60,042 bases of DNA, from positions 1 through 60,042 of the forward strand of contig OMYH01000018.1 of the NCBI GenBank assembly GCA_900315255.1, read 5' to 3'. Below are positions 37,758 through 47,290 of the stretch, in pieces. Origin of the DNA: an uncultured Eubacteriales bacterium (lineage in GTDB: Bacteria > Bacillota > Clostridia > Oscillospirales > Acutalibacteraceae). The notes beneath the pieces are model-generated. The model was not told the DNA's origin. It made no database searches and saw nothing but the letters and a program-made list of their open reading frames with translations. Position numbers and translations under genes: made by a program. Position 1 is the first letter of the stretch. Each line of letters begins with the position of its first letter.

Positions 37758-40382
37758 ATGTTCAAAAAACTTTTAAGCTCCGCTCTTTGTATCGCTATGC
37801 TTGCAGCAGCCGTACCCACAATGGCAACAAACGCAACTGCAGACGAAACAAAGGATTACGGGCTTGCAGAAAAAACATCACAGGGTGTGATACTCCACTG
37901 CTTTGACTGGTCATACAACACCATCAAGGAGCATCTTCCCGAGATCGCCGAGGCAGGCTACACGACCGTTCAGACCTCTCCCGTTCAGACACCGAAGGAT
38001 TTCGGCGGCTCTATGGATACCGCAGGTCAATGGTGGAAACTCTATCAGCCGCTCAGCTTCTCTATAGCAGAAAGCTCATGGCTCGGCAACAAGCAGGAGC
38101 TTTGCGATCTTTGTGCAGAAGCTGAAAAGTACGGTATCAAGGTTATCTGCGACATCGTATCAAACCACATGGCAAACGACAACGAGGGTAACCCCCTCAC
38201 CTACTACCCCGATATCGAGAAGTATGAGCCTGATATTTATGCAGATACGGCTAAATACTTCCATCAGCAAAGAAGAGGCGTTGACGACAGCAAGATCGAA
38301 TATATCGTAACAGGTCACCTGGACGGACTGCCCGACCTCAACACCGGTGAGGATTATGTTCAGCAGCGTGTTATCAGTCTGCTCAAGGAATGTATTGACT
38401 GCGGTGTTGACGGATTCCGTTTTGACGCCGCAAAGCACATCGAAACTCCCGGTGACGGCGAGTTTGCGTCAGATTACTGGCCGAACGTTATCGGCGCCGC
38501 TGAGGACTATGCAGAGCAAAAGGGCGTTGATTTATTCTGCTACGGCGAGATACTCAACACTCCGGGTACGGGCAGAGATATCAAGGATTATACAAAATAC
38601 CTCAATATCACCGATAATGTAACGGGCGACTCTACTCTTGTCAACGTTATAAAGAAAAACCCCGAAAGGATCATAACGGCACAGCAGTATAAGTATGATG
38701 ATGATCATGCCAATTATGTCCTTTGGGCAGAATCACACGATACCTACATGGGCAAGTCGGGTTCTGCGGGACTCTCCAACACTGCCGATGTTTCCAACGA
38801 AGACATAGCAAAGGCTTGGGCTATCGTTGCGGCAAGAAGCGACTCACAGGCACTCTACCTTGCGCGTCCCGGTCTGCTCATGGGCGAAGCAGGCGACAGC
38901 GGCTGGAAGAGCAGCGTAGTCAGCGAGATAAATAAGTTCCACAACAAGTTCATCGGCGTTACGGATAATATATATTATGACGGTAATGTTGTTGCGGTAC
39001 AAAGAGGTGAAACGGGTATCGTGCTTGTAAACCTCGGCGACAGCACAGATGTTAAGGTCACCACTCAGGGCATGAAGGACGGCGACTATATCGATGCTGT
39101 AACAGGCGGAAAGTTCACTGTAGCAAACGGCACTATCAGCGGTACGGTAGGTTCAGGCGGAATTGCAGTCGTATACGAAGGAGCCGAAACTACCCCGAGA
39201 GTGATTTTCTCCGAAGAGGGAAAGAGCTTCAAGACTGATACTCTCACCGTTACTCTTACTCTTGAAAATGCTTCAAGCGGTACATACAAGATAAACGGCG
39301 GCGAAGAGAAATCATTCACAGACAAAACAGACGTGACCATCGGCGAGGGTGTTGATGTCGGCAGCGTTATCGAGCTTACCGTCACCGCAACAGACGGTAC
39401 CAAGACGACCTCTGCCACACAGAATTACACTAAGGAACAGGGCAACAATTCCGGCGTATTCGTATACTTCGACAACAGCAAAAAGAACTGGAAGAACGTT
39501 ATGGTTTATGCGTTCTACGAAAAGGTTGACGCAAGCGGCAACAAGGAGCTTATCGCAAGCAACGGCAACTGGCCGGGCGTTCCGATAGATTTTGACAGCA
39601 GCAAGAACCTCTACTTCTACGAGCTGCCGCAGGATCTTAAAGTAAACGAAGCTGTAATTATCTTTAATGACGGCAACGGCACACAGTCGAAGGATCTTCC
39701 GCTGACAAGCGACTCTATGATCCTGGTGGGCAACAAGTGGTCTGATTACAACCCAAACGGAACTACTCTCAAATACGGCGACGTAGATCAGGACGGCAAG
39801 GTTTCGGCTAAGGATTCGCTCATCACACTCAGATACACGATCAACCTGGTTAAATTCACAGACGAACAGCTTGCCGCAGCAGACGTAGATCAGGACGGCA
39901 AGGTTTCGGCTAAGGACTCTATGGCTATTCAGAGATATACCATCAACGCAGGCAAGAACGAATACATCGGCAAGGAATTCACCTTCGGCGGCGGTGACGG
40001 CGGCGAGAAGACAAGTGACACCGATAAGGACACAGACACGGAAAAGGACATACCGAAATCGGGCAACATCTTCTATGCAGTAAACACTGCAGGCTGGATA
40101 TTCCATGACGGCTGCAAGCTCTGGCTGATGAACAACGACACAAACGAGGCTGTCGAGATGACCAAGGGCGATGATACGGACGATGCTGCGTACGCTTATG
40201 TTGACCTTCCGACAGGCTGGAAGAACATCTCTCTCCACAGAACGCAGTGGAACATGACGGTCGAGGAATCCGCAAGCGATCCTGCGTATAAGAAATGGGA
40301 CTGCGGCGAGATCACAGACGGCATGAATGCGTACAAGATCTCTGACGGCAGATGCAAGTTCATGACATACGAGCCGGCATAA
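37758..40382 (+). CDS. Secreted GH13 alpha-amylase with starch-binding-like module and internal dockerin
   Basis: The 874-residue enzyme has a signal peptide (about 1-28) and a GH13 catalytic domain (about 35-440). Asp223 in DGFRFDAAKH is the nucleophile, Glu264 in YGEIL the acid/base, and Asp328 in ESHDTYM the third carboxylate. Residues about 475-560 are a beta domain, and about 565-665 a CBM25/26-like module (VFVYFDNSKKNWKNVMVYAF). A dockerin sits at about 674-735 (two loops DVDQDGKVSAKDS), followed by about 110 further residues that may be another starch-binding domain (IFYAVNTAGWIFHDGCKLWL). The dockerin is internal rather than terminal. AAGGAGG precedes the ATG. Expected to act extracellularly on a scaffoldin. 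Confidence 0.92.
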   Translation: MFKKLLSSALCIAMLAAAVPTMATNATADETKDYGLAEKTSQGVILHCFDWSYNTIKEHLPEIAEAGYTTVQTSPVQTPKDFGGSMDTAGQWWKLYQPLSFSIAESSWLGNKQELCDLCAEAEKYGIKVICDIVSNHMANDNEGNPLTYYPDIEKYEPDIYADTAKYFHQQRRGVDDSKIEYIVTGHLDGLPDLNTGEDYVQQRVISLLKECIDCGVDGFRFDAAKHIETPGDGEFASDYWPNVIGAAEDYAEQKGVDLFCYGEILNTPGTGRDIKDYTKYLNITDNVTGDSTLVNVIKKNPERIITAQQYKYDDDHANYVLWAESHDTYMGKSGSAGLSNTADVSNEDIAKAWAIVAARSDSQALYLARPGLLMGEAGDSGWKSSVVSEINKFHNKFIGVTDNIYYDGNVVAVQRGETGIVLVNLGDSTDVKVTTQGMKDGDYIDAVTGGKFTVANGTISGTVGSGGIAVVYEGAETTPRVIFSEEGKSFKTDTLTVTLTLENASSGTYKINGGEEKSFTDKTDVTIGEGVDVGSVIELTVTATDGTKTTSATQNYTKEQGNNSGVFVYFDNSKKNWKNVMVYAFYEKVDASGNKELIASNGNWPGVPIDFDSSKNLYFYELPQDLKVNEAVIIFNDGNGTQSKDLPLTSDSMILVGNKWSDYNPNGTTLKYGDVDQDGKVSAKDSLITLRYTINLVKFTDEQLAAADVDQDGKVSAKDSMAIQRYTINAGKNEYIGKEFTFGGGDGGEKTSDTDKDTDTEKDIPKSGNIFYAVNTAGWIFHDGCKLWLMNNDTNEAVEMTKGDDTDDAAYAYVDLPTGWKNISLHRTQWNMTVEESASDPAYKKWDCGEITDGMNAYKISDGRCKFMTYEPA

Positions 40383-40498
40383 TTACAGCCTGAATAATAA
40401 AGGCGCAAGCACAGTGTAGCACAGTATTCAAATATACTGTGCTTTGTGAATTTGGAGCATTCTTCAGAAATTTATGATTTGAATTGGAGGTTACTATT

Positions 40499-41443
40499 TT
40501 GGATATTCAGTACTTATTATTCCTTCAGGAAATCAGAGAAGCAACGGGCGGCATTTTTGATGAGTTTTTTAACGCCATTTCAAAGTTTGCTGTTGACATT
40601 CTGCCGTTCCTGCCATACATTATTTTTTGGTGCGTCGATAAGAAATGGGGTTACCGCTTCATTACAACAACATGGCTCGGAGAGCTGTTAAACGGCATTA
40701 TCAAGCTAACTGTGTGCGCTTATCGCCCGTGGATTCGTTCGGCTAAAATAGAGCCTGCAGGCGATTCCAAAACCGCCGCAACAGGCTACTCCTTCCCAAG
40801 CGGTCACACCCTTGCAGCAACAATGCAGTACGGCAACACCGCCGTGTGGCAATGGAACAAAAGACGCTGGCTTTCCATCGTGTGCATAGTGCTTATCGTG
40901 CTGACAGGCTTTTCGAGGAACTTTCTCGGCGTACACACACCGCAGGATGTACTGGTAGGATGGACAGAAGGCATTCTGCTTATCTTCGTTGTCGGATTCG
41001 TGCAGAATAAGCTCGAAGGAAAAGAAAAGGTAAAAGATGTTTTAACACTTGTTGGAGTGATCGCTGTTATCGGAACGATCATCTACATTACCTTCAAGCC
41101 TTATCCCATGGACTATGTTGACGGAAAGCTCCTCGTTGATCCGCAGAAAATGATGAACGACTGCTTCAAAGCCTGCGGTGCATTTCTCGGCTTCTTAATC
41201 GGCAGCTATCTTGAAAGGCACTATATTCATTTTGAAATTCCCGAGCTTTCGTCAAAGCTGCCAATCCTTGCATGCGTTGGTTTTGCACTGATGTTTGCAT
41301 GGAAAGAGCTGTTCGCTCCTGCAACAATAGTTCCGCTTTTGGGCGGTCACTGGGGTAATTTCGTGGCAAGATGTATAATGGTATTCTTTGCTGTAACTGT
41401 CTGGCCTCTCGTCATCAAAAAGTCTTGCGCAGGAAAAGAATAA
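40499..41443 (+). CDS. PAP2 family membrane phosphatase (large)
   Basis: The 314-residue protein has about seven membrane segments and the PAP2 motifs KLTVCAYRPWIRS, GYSFPSGHTLAA and SRNFLGVHTPQDV with the catalytic histidine. Related to the DedA-free, SGPP-like long PAP2 proteins of Clostridia. The start is probably TTG at 40499, because GGAGG at 40486-40490 lies 8 nt upstream; the in-frame TTG at 40484 overlaps that site. Lies between two amylase genes but shares no clear function with them. Confidence 0.88.
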   Translation: MDIQYLLFLQEIREATGGIFDEFFNAISKFAVDILPFLPYIIFWCVDKKWGYRFITTTWLGELLNGIIKLTVCAYRPWIRSAKIEPAGDSKTAATGYSFPSGHTLAATMQYGNTAVWQWNKRRWLSIVCIVLIVLTGFSRNFLGVHTPQDVLVGWTEGILLIFVVGFVQNKLEGKEKVKDVLTLVGVIAVIGTIIYITFKPYPMDYVDGKLLVDPQKMMNDCFKACGAFLGFLIGSYLERHYIHFEIPELSSKLPILACVGFALMFAWKELFAPATIVPLLGGHWGNFVARCIMVFFAVTVWPLVIKKSCAGKE

Positions 41444-41519
41444 AATTACCGACAAATGATAATATATTATTTGTTCGTAATACCGTTCAGCTTTCCTGAT
41501 ACATATAAATTCAAGCATT

Positions 41520-41550
41520 AAGGGGACTTTATGAAAAGTCCCCTTTGTTT
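41520..41550 (+). terminator. Terminator after the large PAP2 gene
   Basis: AAGGGGACTTT, 4-nt loop, AAAGTCCCCTT, then TGTTTTG. Its A-rich left side may also serve the convergent amylase gene. Confidence 0.8.
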
Positions 41551-41594
41551 TGTGATATTATTCAGATGATCCGATCAAAGATCGTTTCTCATGA

Positions 41595-43931
41595 TTATTT
41601 CAGATATGTGCCTGTTCCGCCGATCTGTCCTTTTACGGTATTGCTCGGCGTATCGAGAACGTAGATTCTCGCATTGCCCTGACCGATAGAATCAGTCTTG
41701 AGAGTATTGTTTGTAACCTCGACCTTCTCGCCTGTTACAGCTTCATAATATGTGCCGTTGAGTACGTTGCTGAACGTTGCCCCGCCCGATACCGTGATCA
41801 GCGCATAGCTGTCGATATCGCCATCGGTGTAACGGCGTTTGTATGCAAACTTACCTGTGCAGCCCGATGTTGAATACTGTCCCTTCTGGAGGGCAGGAAC
41901 TGCGCGTCTGATCATGTTGAGTTTCTGCAGGTGCTTAGCAAGAGGCTTCTCAAGTGTATCTGCAGCTGCTCCGCTCGCTGTGTATTCACCGAAGTCGGTA
42001 GCCGTAACGTCGCCTTCAATATAGTCGCCGAAATATGCGCGGCCTGTTTCTTCAAGAGGCAGCTTGCCTTCGCCGCCGTCAATAACTACGCCCTTCTTGA
42101 ACTCGGCTTCGCTTCCGTAATAGATACAAGGTATTCCTCTGAAAGTAAACATTAGGCTGAGATTCTCTGCCCATGCTGCCGTACCGCCGCCGAAACGAAC
42201 CTTGTCATTCGGCTGAGGACCGTAGTCGTGTGAATCAACATAAACTACATTCCATGTGGAATCGTTGAAGTACGGGTCTTCTTCCTTTGCAAGATTGAAC
42301 GCGCTGTTTGCGTCACTGAAATTATAGTGTACGGTAAAGTCGATAGCTCCCATTCCCGAGAACTGACTGTAATCAGGAGTATGGTACTCGTTGCCCTCAA
42401 GCAGGGCATTCTTAGACTTTGGCTGCTTGCTGAAATTCTTGTCATTGTCTGCCCAGTGCTGCAGCGTCAGATCCATGTTTGCATTGATACTATCTCTGTC
42501 CGTGTCAAAGCTCCACTGATCAAGCAGTGTATTGTCCTGCTCTTTCCATGTGTAGAACTGTACCGACTCCGAAGCGTGCTCTCTGTACCAAATCTGACCG
42601 TATCTTGTGCAAACCTCGCCGAACATATAGAAGTTGTCGGCTTTGCTCATCAGCTGCGGCAGGAACATCGCATTAAGCGTTAATCTCGACATATGCCTTA
42701 CCGTATCGACACGGAATGCGTCAACGCCCATATCAATATAATTGCCGTAAATGTCAACCAGCTTCTCCGCAACGGCGGGGTTCTCCGTGTTCAGGTCAAC
42801 GCAGTCGCTTGCGATCTGGGCGTATTTACAGGTCCAATCGTCCCAGTTAAGGCTTCTCCAGTGACCGTTATGGTAATAGTTATCAACATTATATTTATCG
42901 CTTGTGGAAACCTTGCCCGTGTCGCCGATGTCATCAAGCGGACTCTTTGTAGCATTGTTGGTCGTTACTCCCGTATCCTTCATAACGTTCAGACGCTGGT
43001 CATACTGCGTCTGTGGCTTCTGCGACCAATAATCCTCTGCGGTCTTAAGTCCGTATGTGTCCAGAAGCAGATCTGTCGGTATCATACATTTCTCTATGTC
43101 GCCCAGATCGGAGATCTGATCATACTCCTTTGTAAAGAGATGACAGAACGTAGCTTCGCCGAAGTTACCCGTATGGTTCCATACAACGTCCTGAATGATC
43201 TTCATATCTCTGTCATGACAAGCGTCGATAAGATCCTGATATGTTGCGCCGCTGCTCTCGTATCTCGGGTCAACCTTTGAAAAGTCCATAGCGTGGTAGC
43301 CGTGATAGTCATAGCCGCTGCCATTCTCTACAACAGGAGTTACCCATACTGCACTGAAGCCCAGCGCCTTGATATAATCGAGCTTCTCAATAAGTCCCTG
43401 AAAATCGCCTCTCCATGCAGGGTCAGTGTCGGGGTTATTGTAATTCTTATCCTCCCAGCAGTGTACGTTATTGTCGGGGTCACCGTCGTAGAATCTTGTC
43501 GTTACAACAAAGTAGATCGAATCCTCTCGGAGATCGCCTCTCTCATAAGGGTTCACATATTTATGGATAGGGTCTTTGTCAAACCATTGCTTCTTGTAGT
43601 ACCAGTATTCGCCTGCCCTTGTCCTCGTCAGCTCGGGAGATCTGCTGTCGCCCACGATAAACTGCATATTTACTTTTGTAAGATTATCGAATGTGAATTT
43701 ATACCAGTCCTTGCCCATATCGCCGTCTTTTTCCATAGCTTCACCGGGATAATCGGTTTCGATATTCTTTGGCAGACTGTTCCAGTAGTAAACAGTCGGA
43801 GCGCCCTCCTCACAATAATAGTGGACAGTTATCCCCTGCGCCTTATCATCGGCTGCGCTTGTTGTGATGACAGCAGCAGAAGCCATTATAATAATGCCTA
43901 ACACTACTGCTATTATTCTCTTAATTGTCAT
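41595..43931 (-). CDS. Secreted GH13 alpha-amylase with N-terminal CBM26-like module
   Basis: The 778-residue enzyme has a signal peptide (about 1-27) and a CBM26-like starch-binding module at about 32-125 (ITVHYYCEEGAPTVYYWNSL, with WYKF and paired aromatics). The GH13 catalytic domain carries DVVWNHTG, Asp409 in FRVDTVRH (nucleophile), Glu439 in MFGEVCT (acid/base) and Asp569 in VDSHDYGP. The C-terminal beta domain follows from about 680. No dockerin or sortase motif is present, so it may be freely secreted. The fold layout with a long insert between the catalytic His and Asp resembles neopullulanase/cyclomaltodextrinase-like extracellular amylases. A 5-prime inverted repeat lies at 43962-44003. 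Confidence 0.92.
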   Translation of the reverse strand: MTIKRIIAVVLGIIIMASAAVITTSAADDKAQGITVHYYCEEGAPTVYYWNSLPKNIETDYPGEAMEKDGDMGKDWYKFTFDNLTKVNMQFIVGDSRSPELTRTRAGEYWYYKKQWFDKDPIHKYVNPYERGDLREDSIYFVVTTRFYDGDPDNNVHCWEDKNYNNPDTDPAWRGDFQGLIEKLDYIKALGFSAVWVTPVVENGSGYDYHGYHAMDFSKVDPRYESSGATYQDLIDACHDRDMKIIQDVVWNHTGNFGEATFCHLFTKEYDQISDLGDIEKCMIPTDLLLDTYGLKTAEDYWSQKPQTQYDQRLNVMKDTGVTTNNATKSPLDDIGDTGKVSTSDKYNVDNYYHNGHWRSLNWDDWTCKYAQIASDCVDLNTENPAVAEKLVDIYGNYIDMGVDAFRVDTVRHMSRLTLNAMFLPQLMSKADNFYMFGEVCTRYGQIWYREHASESVQFYTWKEQDNTLLDQWSFDTDRDSINANMDLTLQHWADNDKNFSKQPKSKNALLEGNEYHTPDYSQFSGMGAIDFTVHYNFSDANSAFNLAKEEDPYFNDSTWNVVYVDSHDYGPQPNDKVRFGGGTAAWAENLSLMFTFRGIPCIYYGSEAEFKKGVVIDGGEGKLPLEETGRAYFGDYIEGDVTATDFGEYTASGAAADTLEKPLAKHLQKLNMIRRAVPALQKGQYSTSGCTGKFAYKRRYTDGDIDSYALITVSGGATFSNVLNGTYYEAVTGEKVEVTNNTLKTDSIGQGNARIYVLDTPSNTVKGQIGGTGTYLK

Positions 43932-43961
43932 TTATGCCGTCACTCCTTTTTTTAATCGCAT

Positions 43962-44003
43962 ACGGCAGTACAGTCCGATCACGAAACCGTCCCATACTGC
44001 CGT
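43962..44003. promoter_or_regulatory. Inverted repeat between the CBM26-dockerin gene and the amylase gene
   Basis: ACGGCAGTA (43962-43970) pairs with TACTGCCGT (43995-44003). There is no T run after it on the minus strand, so it is more likely a leader structure or operator of the amylase gene than a terminator. Confidence 0.5.
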
Positions 44004-44024
44004 TAATTGTTGATAAGATAGGTG

Positions 44025-45440
44025 TTATTTCAGATTTTCGATACCCGAAGCTGCTCTCTGAACCATTGAAGCGTCTTTCAGAGTAATAACTCCGTCATGG
44101 TTTACATCGCCTCTTGAGAACTGATCGTTTGTCAGCTTGATCTTGCCCAGGGCAGCACTCTGAAGAATGTATGCGTCCTTAAGCTCAACCTTGCCCGACT
44201 TATCTACGTCACCCAGAATATCAGTATCAACCTCGGTAGCGGTATCACTTGACGTTGATGTTGTGTCGGTCGATGAATCGGTTGAAGTAGAGGTTGTATC
44301 CGTAGATGTATCTCCAGCAGAAGATGTTGTGTCAGTAGACGAATCAGTTGCTGAAGATGTTGTATCTGTTGCTGAATCGGTTGCCGTGGTTGTATCCGAA
44401 GCGGTATCGATCACCGTAGATGTATCAGTGGACGTATCCGAAGAACCTGTATCGCTTGTCGGATTATCGGTTGCCTTGTATGTATACGAAGCGTCAACTG
44501 TTCTGTTGTTTACAGAGTTGCTCTGAACGAACATCTTTACCGTATACTCACCGTCATTGGCTGCATTGAATGTAACCTTATTGCTTGTTGTATAGTAAGG
44601 TGTGTTGACAAGATTACCGCTTGCGTCATAAACCTCTGCCTTATAGAACAGGATATTGTTGCCTGTCTTGCCGCCTGCACCGTTGATGGTAACGGTAGTC
44701 GAGCCGCCCTTCTTGATCTCTGCGCCGTTTGCCGGAGAAGCATTGAGGAATATAGGATCTTCTGCATTTGAAGCGTCCTTGATGACGTACTCAACCTTGC
44801 GGCTGTTTGTTTCGCCCGAGCTGTCCTTCACCTCGAAGAGAACGGTATAAGTACCCTCTGCTTTGGGGTTCCAGATAACGGACTTCTTTGATGAGAAATC
44901 AGATAATGTTTCGCTTGCAGCGCCGCTTATCGAGATCTTATACTGAAGATCGCCGCTGCCGCCTTCTGCGTCCATTGAAAGAGTGATAGACGCTCCGATA
45001 TACTGCGGCGACTCGGGATTGCCGCTGTAGGAGGTGATCTTAATGCTGCTTGTGTCATACATAGACCAGCTGCCGGAGTCTACATCATATAAGTTGCCCG
45101 TGATGTTCTTAACGTCACCGGTGAGCTTGCTGTCATCTCCGCCGCCGTTGTCTTTATTGACGATAATACCCGTAAGCTCGCCGACATCATAGGGCAGCTC
45201 AAGAGAAAAGACATTGTCCCCCTCCGATGTCATAGCCTTACCGGGCCAGTCGGGATTGCTGCTGCCGCCGTCAACCCAGTAGTACAGCACGGGCGCAGTC
45301 GTCTTTGTCGTCTTTACATAGATCGTCTTGCCGAGTGTGTCGGCAGATGCGCTTATACCGCCGATGACCGTAAACATCATTGCAAGCACAAGCATAACTG
45401 CAAGGACTCTTCCTGCGGTCGATAGTTTTTTCTTAGCCAT
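44025..45440 (-). CDS. Secreted starch-binding (CBM26-like) dockerin protein
   Basis: The 471-residue protein has a signal peptide (cleavage near ASA at about 32), a CBM26-like module (about 36-130: TTKTTAPVLYYWVDGG, NPDWPGKAM), and two Ig-like or bacterial-surface beta domains (about 135-320). A Ser/Thr/Asp linker (about 325-405) leads to a C-terminal type I dockerin (DVDKSGKVELKDA and DVNHDGVITLKDA). It has no catalytic domain, so it looks like a docked starch-binding component, comparable in concept to the starch-adherence proteins of Ruminococcus bromii. AAGGAGG precedes the ATG. Confidence 0.88.
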   Translation of the reverse strand: MAKKKLSTAGRVLAVMLVLAMMFTVIGGISASADTLGKTIYVKTTKTTAPVLYYWVDGGSSNPDWPGKAMTSEGDNVFSLELPYDVGELTGIIVNKDNGGGDDSKLTGDVKNITGNLYDVDSGSWSMYDTSSIKITSYSGNPESPQYIGASITLSMDAEGGSGDLQYKISISGAASETLSDFSSKKSVIWNPKAEGTYTVLFEVKDSSGETNSRKVEYVIKDASNAEDPIFLNASPANGAEIKKGGSTTVTINGAGGKTGNNILFYKAEVYDASGNLVNTPYYTTSNKVTFNAANDGEYTVKMFVQSNSVNNRTVDASYTYKATDNPTSDTGSSDTSTDTSTVIDTASDTTTATDSATDTTSSATDSSTDTTSSAGDTSTDTTSTSTDSSTDTTSTSSDTATEVDTDILGDVDKSGKVELKDAYILQSAALGKIKLTNDQFSRGDVNHDGVITLKDASMVQRAASGIENLK

Positions 45441-45502
45441 TAAGCATTTCCTCCTTTAATGCATAGTTGCATATTCTTATTAAATTATATTAAAATAAAG
45501 GC

Positions 45503-45541
45503 TCGATTTAGTTCTATTATAGAATTATAATCCTAAATCGA
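45503..45541. promoter_or_regulatory. Inverted repeat around the promoter of the CBM26-dockerin gene
   Basis: TCGATTTAG (45503-45511) and CTAAATCGA (45533-45541) are perfect 9-bp arms flanking 21 nt that contain two TATAAT matches on the minus strand (45516-45521, 45524-45529). This looks like an operator over the -10 region. The rest of the gap 45441-45755 is AT-rich and holds no gene. Confidence 0.55.
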
Positions 45542-45755
45542 CCTCCAAACTTTTCCGGATTTCTTTGTGCATATTGACAAGCGTTTTTTGTTCATTGTAT
45601 ATGAGAAAAGCTCAACGATAATGTTAACACGGCTATCTGTTCTTTTTAAGTTCGTTTTATGATAAATATGTGATTTTTGACTAATCTATACAATTTTTTT
45701 CGATTGCTATAACAGAATTTGGATCGAAGAAAATATTACGCTAAACACTTCCACT

Positions 45756-46388
45756 TTATCGGCAATCCAATATTTCCGTCAGATCCGTGAATTTTTCTGC
45801 CTTCACCGAAGCATTCTCAACCTCGCCGAAGCCGTACGCCGCAAGGATAAAATCTACGCCCGCCTCGTTCGCCGATATGAAATCAAGAGCCGTGTCACCT
45901 ATATATACCGGGAATTTTAACCCTTCACGCTCGGTAACAAGTCTGATGTTCTCGCCCTTTGACAGACCTGTTCTGCCTGCGCACTCATAGCCGTCAAAAT
46001 ACTTTTCAAGTCCGTGGGCCTTGAAAAAGCCTTGTATATAGCTGTCCTGACAGTTCGATACTATGTAAAGCCTATAGCTCTCTTTGAGCTGTCTGAGCGT
46101 CTGCTCTACCCCGTCATACAAAATTCCCCCGTGATCTCCGAGAAACTCCTCCTCGTGCAGCCTGCAGTACTCCTGTATCTGATGCCGCTGTTCATCAGTC
46201 GAGGTCGGTATTACCTTATCGAATATCTGCCCGATCCGAAGTCCCATACAGCGGCTTAGCTCATCATAGGACATAGTAGGTTCGATCCCTGCCGAGATCA
46301 AAGCCTTGTTCCACAGCTTAACGACCGATCCCACGGAATCCCACAATGTACCGTCCAGATCAAATATTATCGAATCATACTTCTGCAT
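45756..46388 (-). CDS. HAD family hydrolase (phosphoglycolate phosphatase-like)
   Basis: The 210-residue phosphatase has motif I DLDGTLWDS with the nucleophilic Asp (residues 10-18), a helical cap, motif II IVSNCQDS near 112, the motif III lysine near 144 (SKGENIRLV), and motif IV YIGDTALDF near 163. Beta-phosphoglucomutase-like class; substrate unknown. Its start overlaps the end of the DUF188 gene by 14 nt. Confidence 0.88.
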   Translation of the reverse strand: MQKYDSIIFDLDGTLWDSVGSVVKLWNKALISAGIEPTMSYDELSRCMGLRIGQIFDKVIPTSTDEQRHQIQEYCRLHEEEFLGDHGGILYDGVEQTLRQLKESYRLYIVSNCQDSYIQGFFKAHGLEKYFDGYECAGRTGLSKGENIRLVTEREGLKFPVYIGDTALDFISANEAGVDFILAAYGFGEVENASVKAEKFTDLTEILDCR

Positions 46389-46833
46389 TTTCTAACAATC
46401 TCCTTAGCGTCTTTATGAATTTTTCGTCCCGGTCTTCTCTGCGTTTCGGCGGACCCTTCAGCCTTCCGCCTGCGCGTCTTATCTTCTTGCCAATTGCTCT
46501 TTGTTCCAGCAATCCGCCTATATTCTCATCGGAATATATTCTGCCGTCCTGATTTATTACGCTCGCTTTCTTCGCAAGACACATTGCCGCAAGCCCGTAA
46601 TCCTGCGTTACCGCTATATCGCCGGGCATGATATGGTTCACTATATAGAAATCCGCAGAATCCGCCCCCTGCGACACCACAACTGTCTGAGCAGTGCCGA
46701 TGTCAAAAAAATGCGCACTGTCGCAGACTATCATGCACTGCACGTTATACTCTGCTGCGAGCTTTGCCGCAGCTCTTACCACAGGACAGCCGTCTGCGTC
46801 TATAATCAGCTTATTTAAATTCTTTGCAAACAT
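46375..46833 (-). CDS. DUF188 (YaiI/YqxD family) protein
   Basis: The 152-residue protein has LIIDADGCPVVRAA at the start and QGADSADFYIVNHIMPGDIAVTQDYGLA, the acidic core of this PIN-like nuclease family, then GRIYSDENIGGLLEQRA and a basic end. No activity is established. The start at 46833 is set by GAGGG upstream. It overlaps the HAD gene, so the pair are probably co-expressed. Confidence 0.88.
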   Translation of the reverse strand: MFAKNLNKLIIDADGCPVVRAAAKLAAEYNVQCMIVCDSAHFFDIGTAQTVVVSQGADSADFYIVNHIMPGDIAVTQDYGLAAMCLAKKASVINQDGRIYSDENIGGLLEQRAIGKKIRRAGGRLKGPPKRREDRDEKFIKTLRRLLENAEV

Positions 46834-46845
46834 TTTTCCCTCACT

Positions 46846-46893
46846 CAAAAAAAAAATACAGGCAACACACATTTTAACTGCGGCTGCCTGTAT
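46846..46893 (-). terminator. Terminator of the small membrane-protein gene
   Basis: Minus strand ATACAGGCA, a 20-nt loop, TGCCTGTAT, then ten T. It separates that gene from the DUF188-HAD pair. Confidence 0.8.
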
Positions 46894-46909
46894 GCAGACA
46901 TTTTGTTGT

Positions 46910-47290
46910 TTAGCTTGGATCTCTCTCGATAACCTCGTAAACTCGACCCTTCTGTGTAAGTACCTCGTACTTCTCGTTGAATTCGTCCATATCCGTGCCC
47001 TCTGCAACAATAACCTTGTACTTGTATGTACTCTCTTTCGTTACAGACGGAGCAAATCCCGTAAAGATAACAGCGCTGATAAAGAAGAATGTTACCGCAA
47101 ATATAAATGCAAACATCTCAAATCTCTTGTCTGCGGGATCCGGTGAATTTGCCTTGATAATTCCCAAAATGCTTACTGCTGTAGCTATTATCGTGAAAAA
47201 TACGAATAGGATAATCGGAATAGGTCTCGCCTCGTCGTCTACAATAATTTTTGTAGTTTCTGTCCTACTTACAATTTTTACTCCACGCAT
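46910..47290 (-). CDS. Small membrane protein of unknown function
   Basis: The 126-residue protein has two membrane segments (about 25-45 and 58-82) with a short charged loop between and a soluble C-terminus (about 85-126). I do not recognise a family. The ATG at 47290 is preferred because GGTGGG lies 7 nt upstream; a GTG at 47302 is possible. Single-gene unit with its own terminator. The gap 47291-47524 after its start is very AT-rich and empty. Confidence 0.65.
   Translation of the reverse strand: MRGVKIVSRTETTKIIVDDEARPIPIILFVFFTIIATAVSILGIIKANSPDPADKRFEMFAFIFAVTFFFISAVIFTGFAPSVTKESTYKYKVIVAEGTDMDEFNEKYEVLTQKGRVYEVIERDPS

Noticed and set aside
39312-40238. 308-residue minus-strand ORF
   Set aside because: Antisense shadow of the dockerin amylase; Cys/Val-rich as expected from reversed repeats.
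44167-44526. 119-residue plus-strand ORF rich in Val and Ser
   Set aside because: Antisense of the Ser/Thr linker of the CBM26-dockerin protein.
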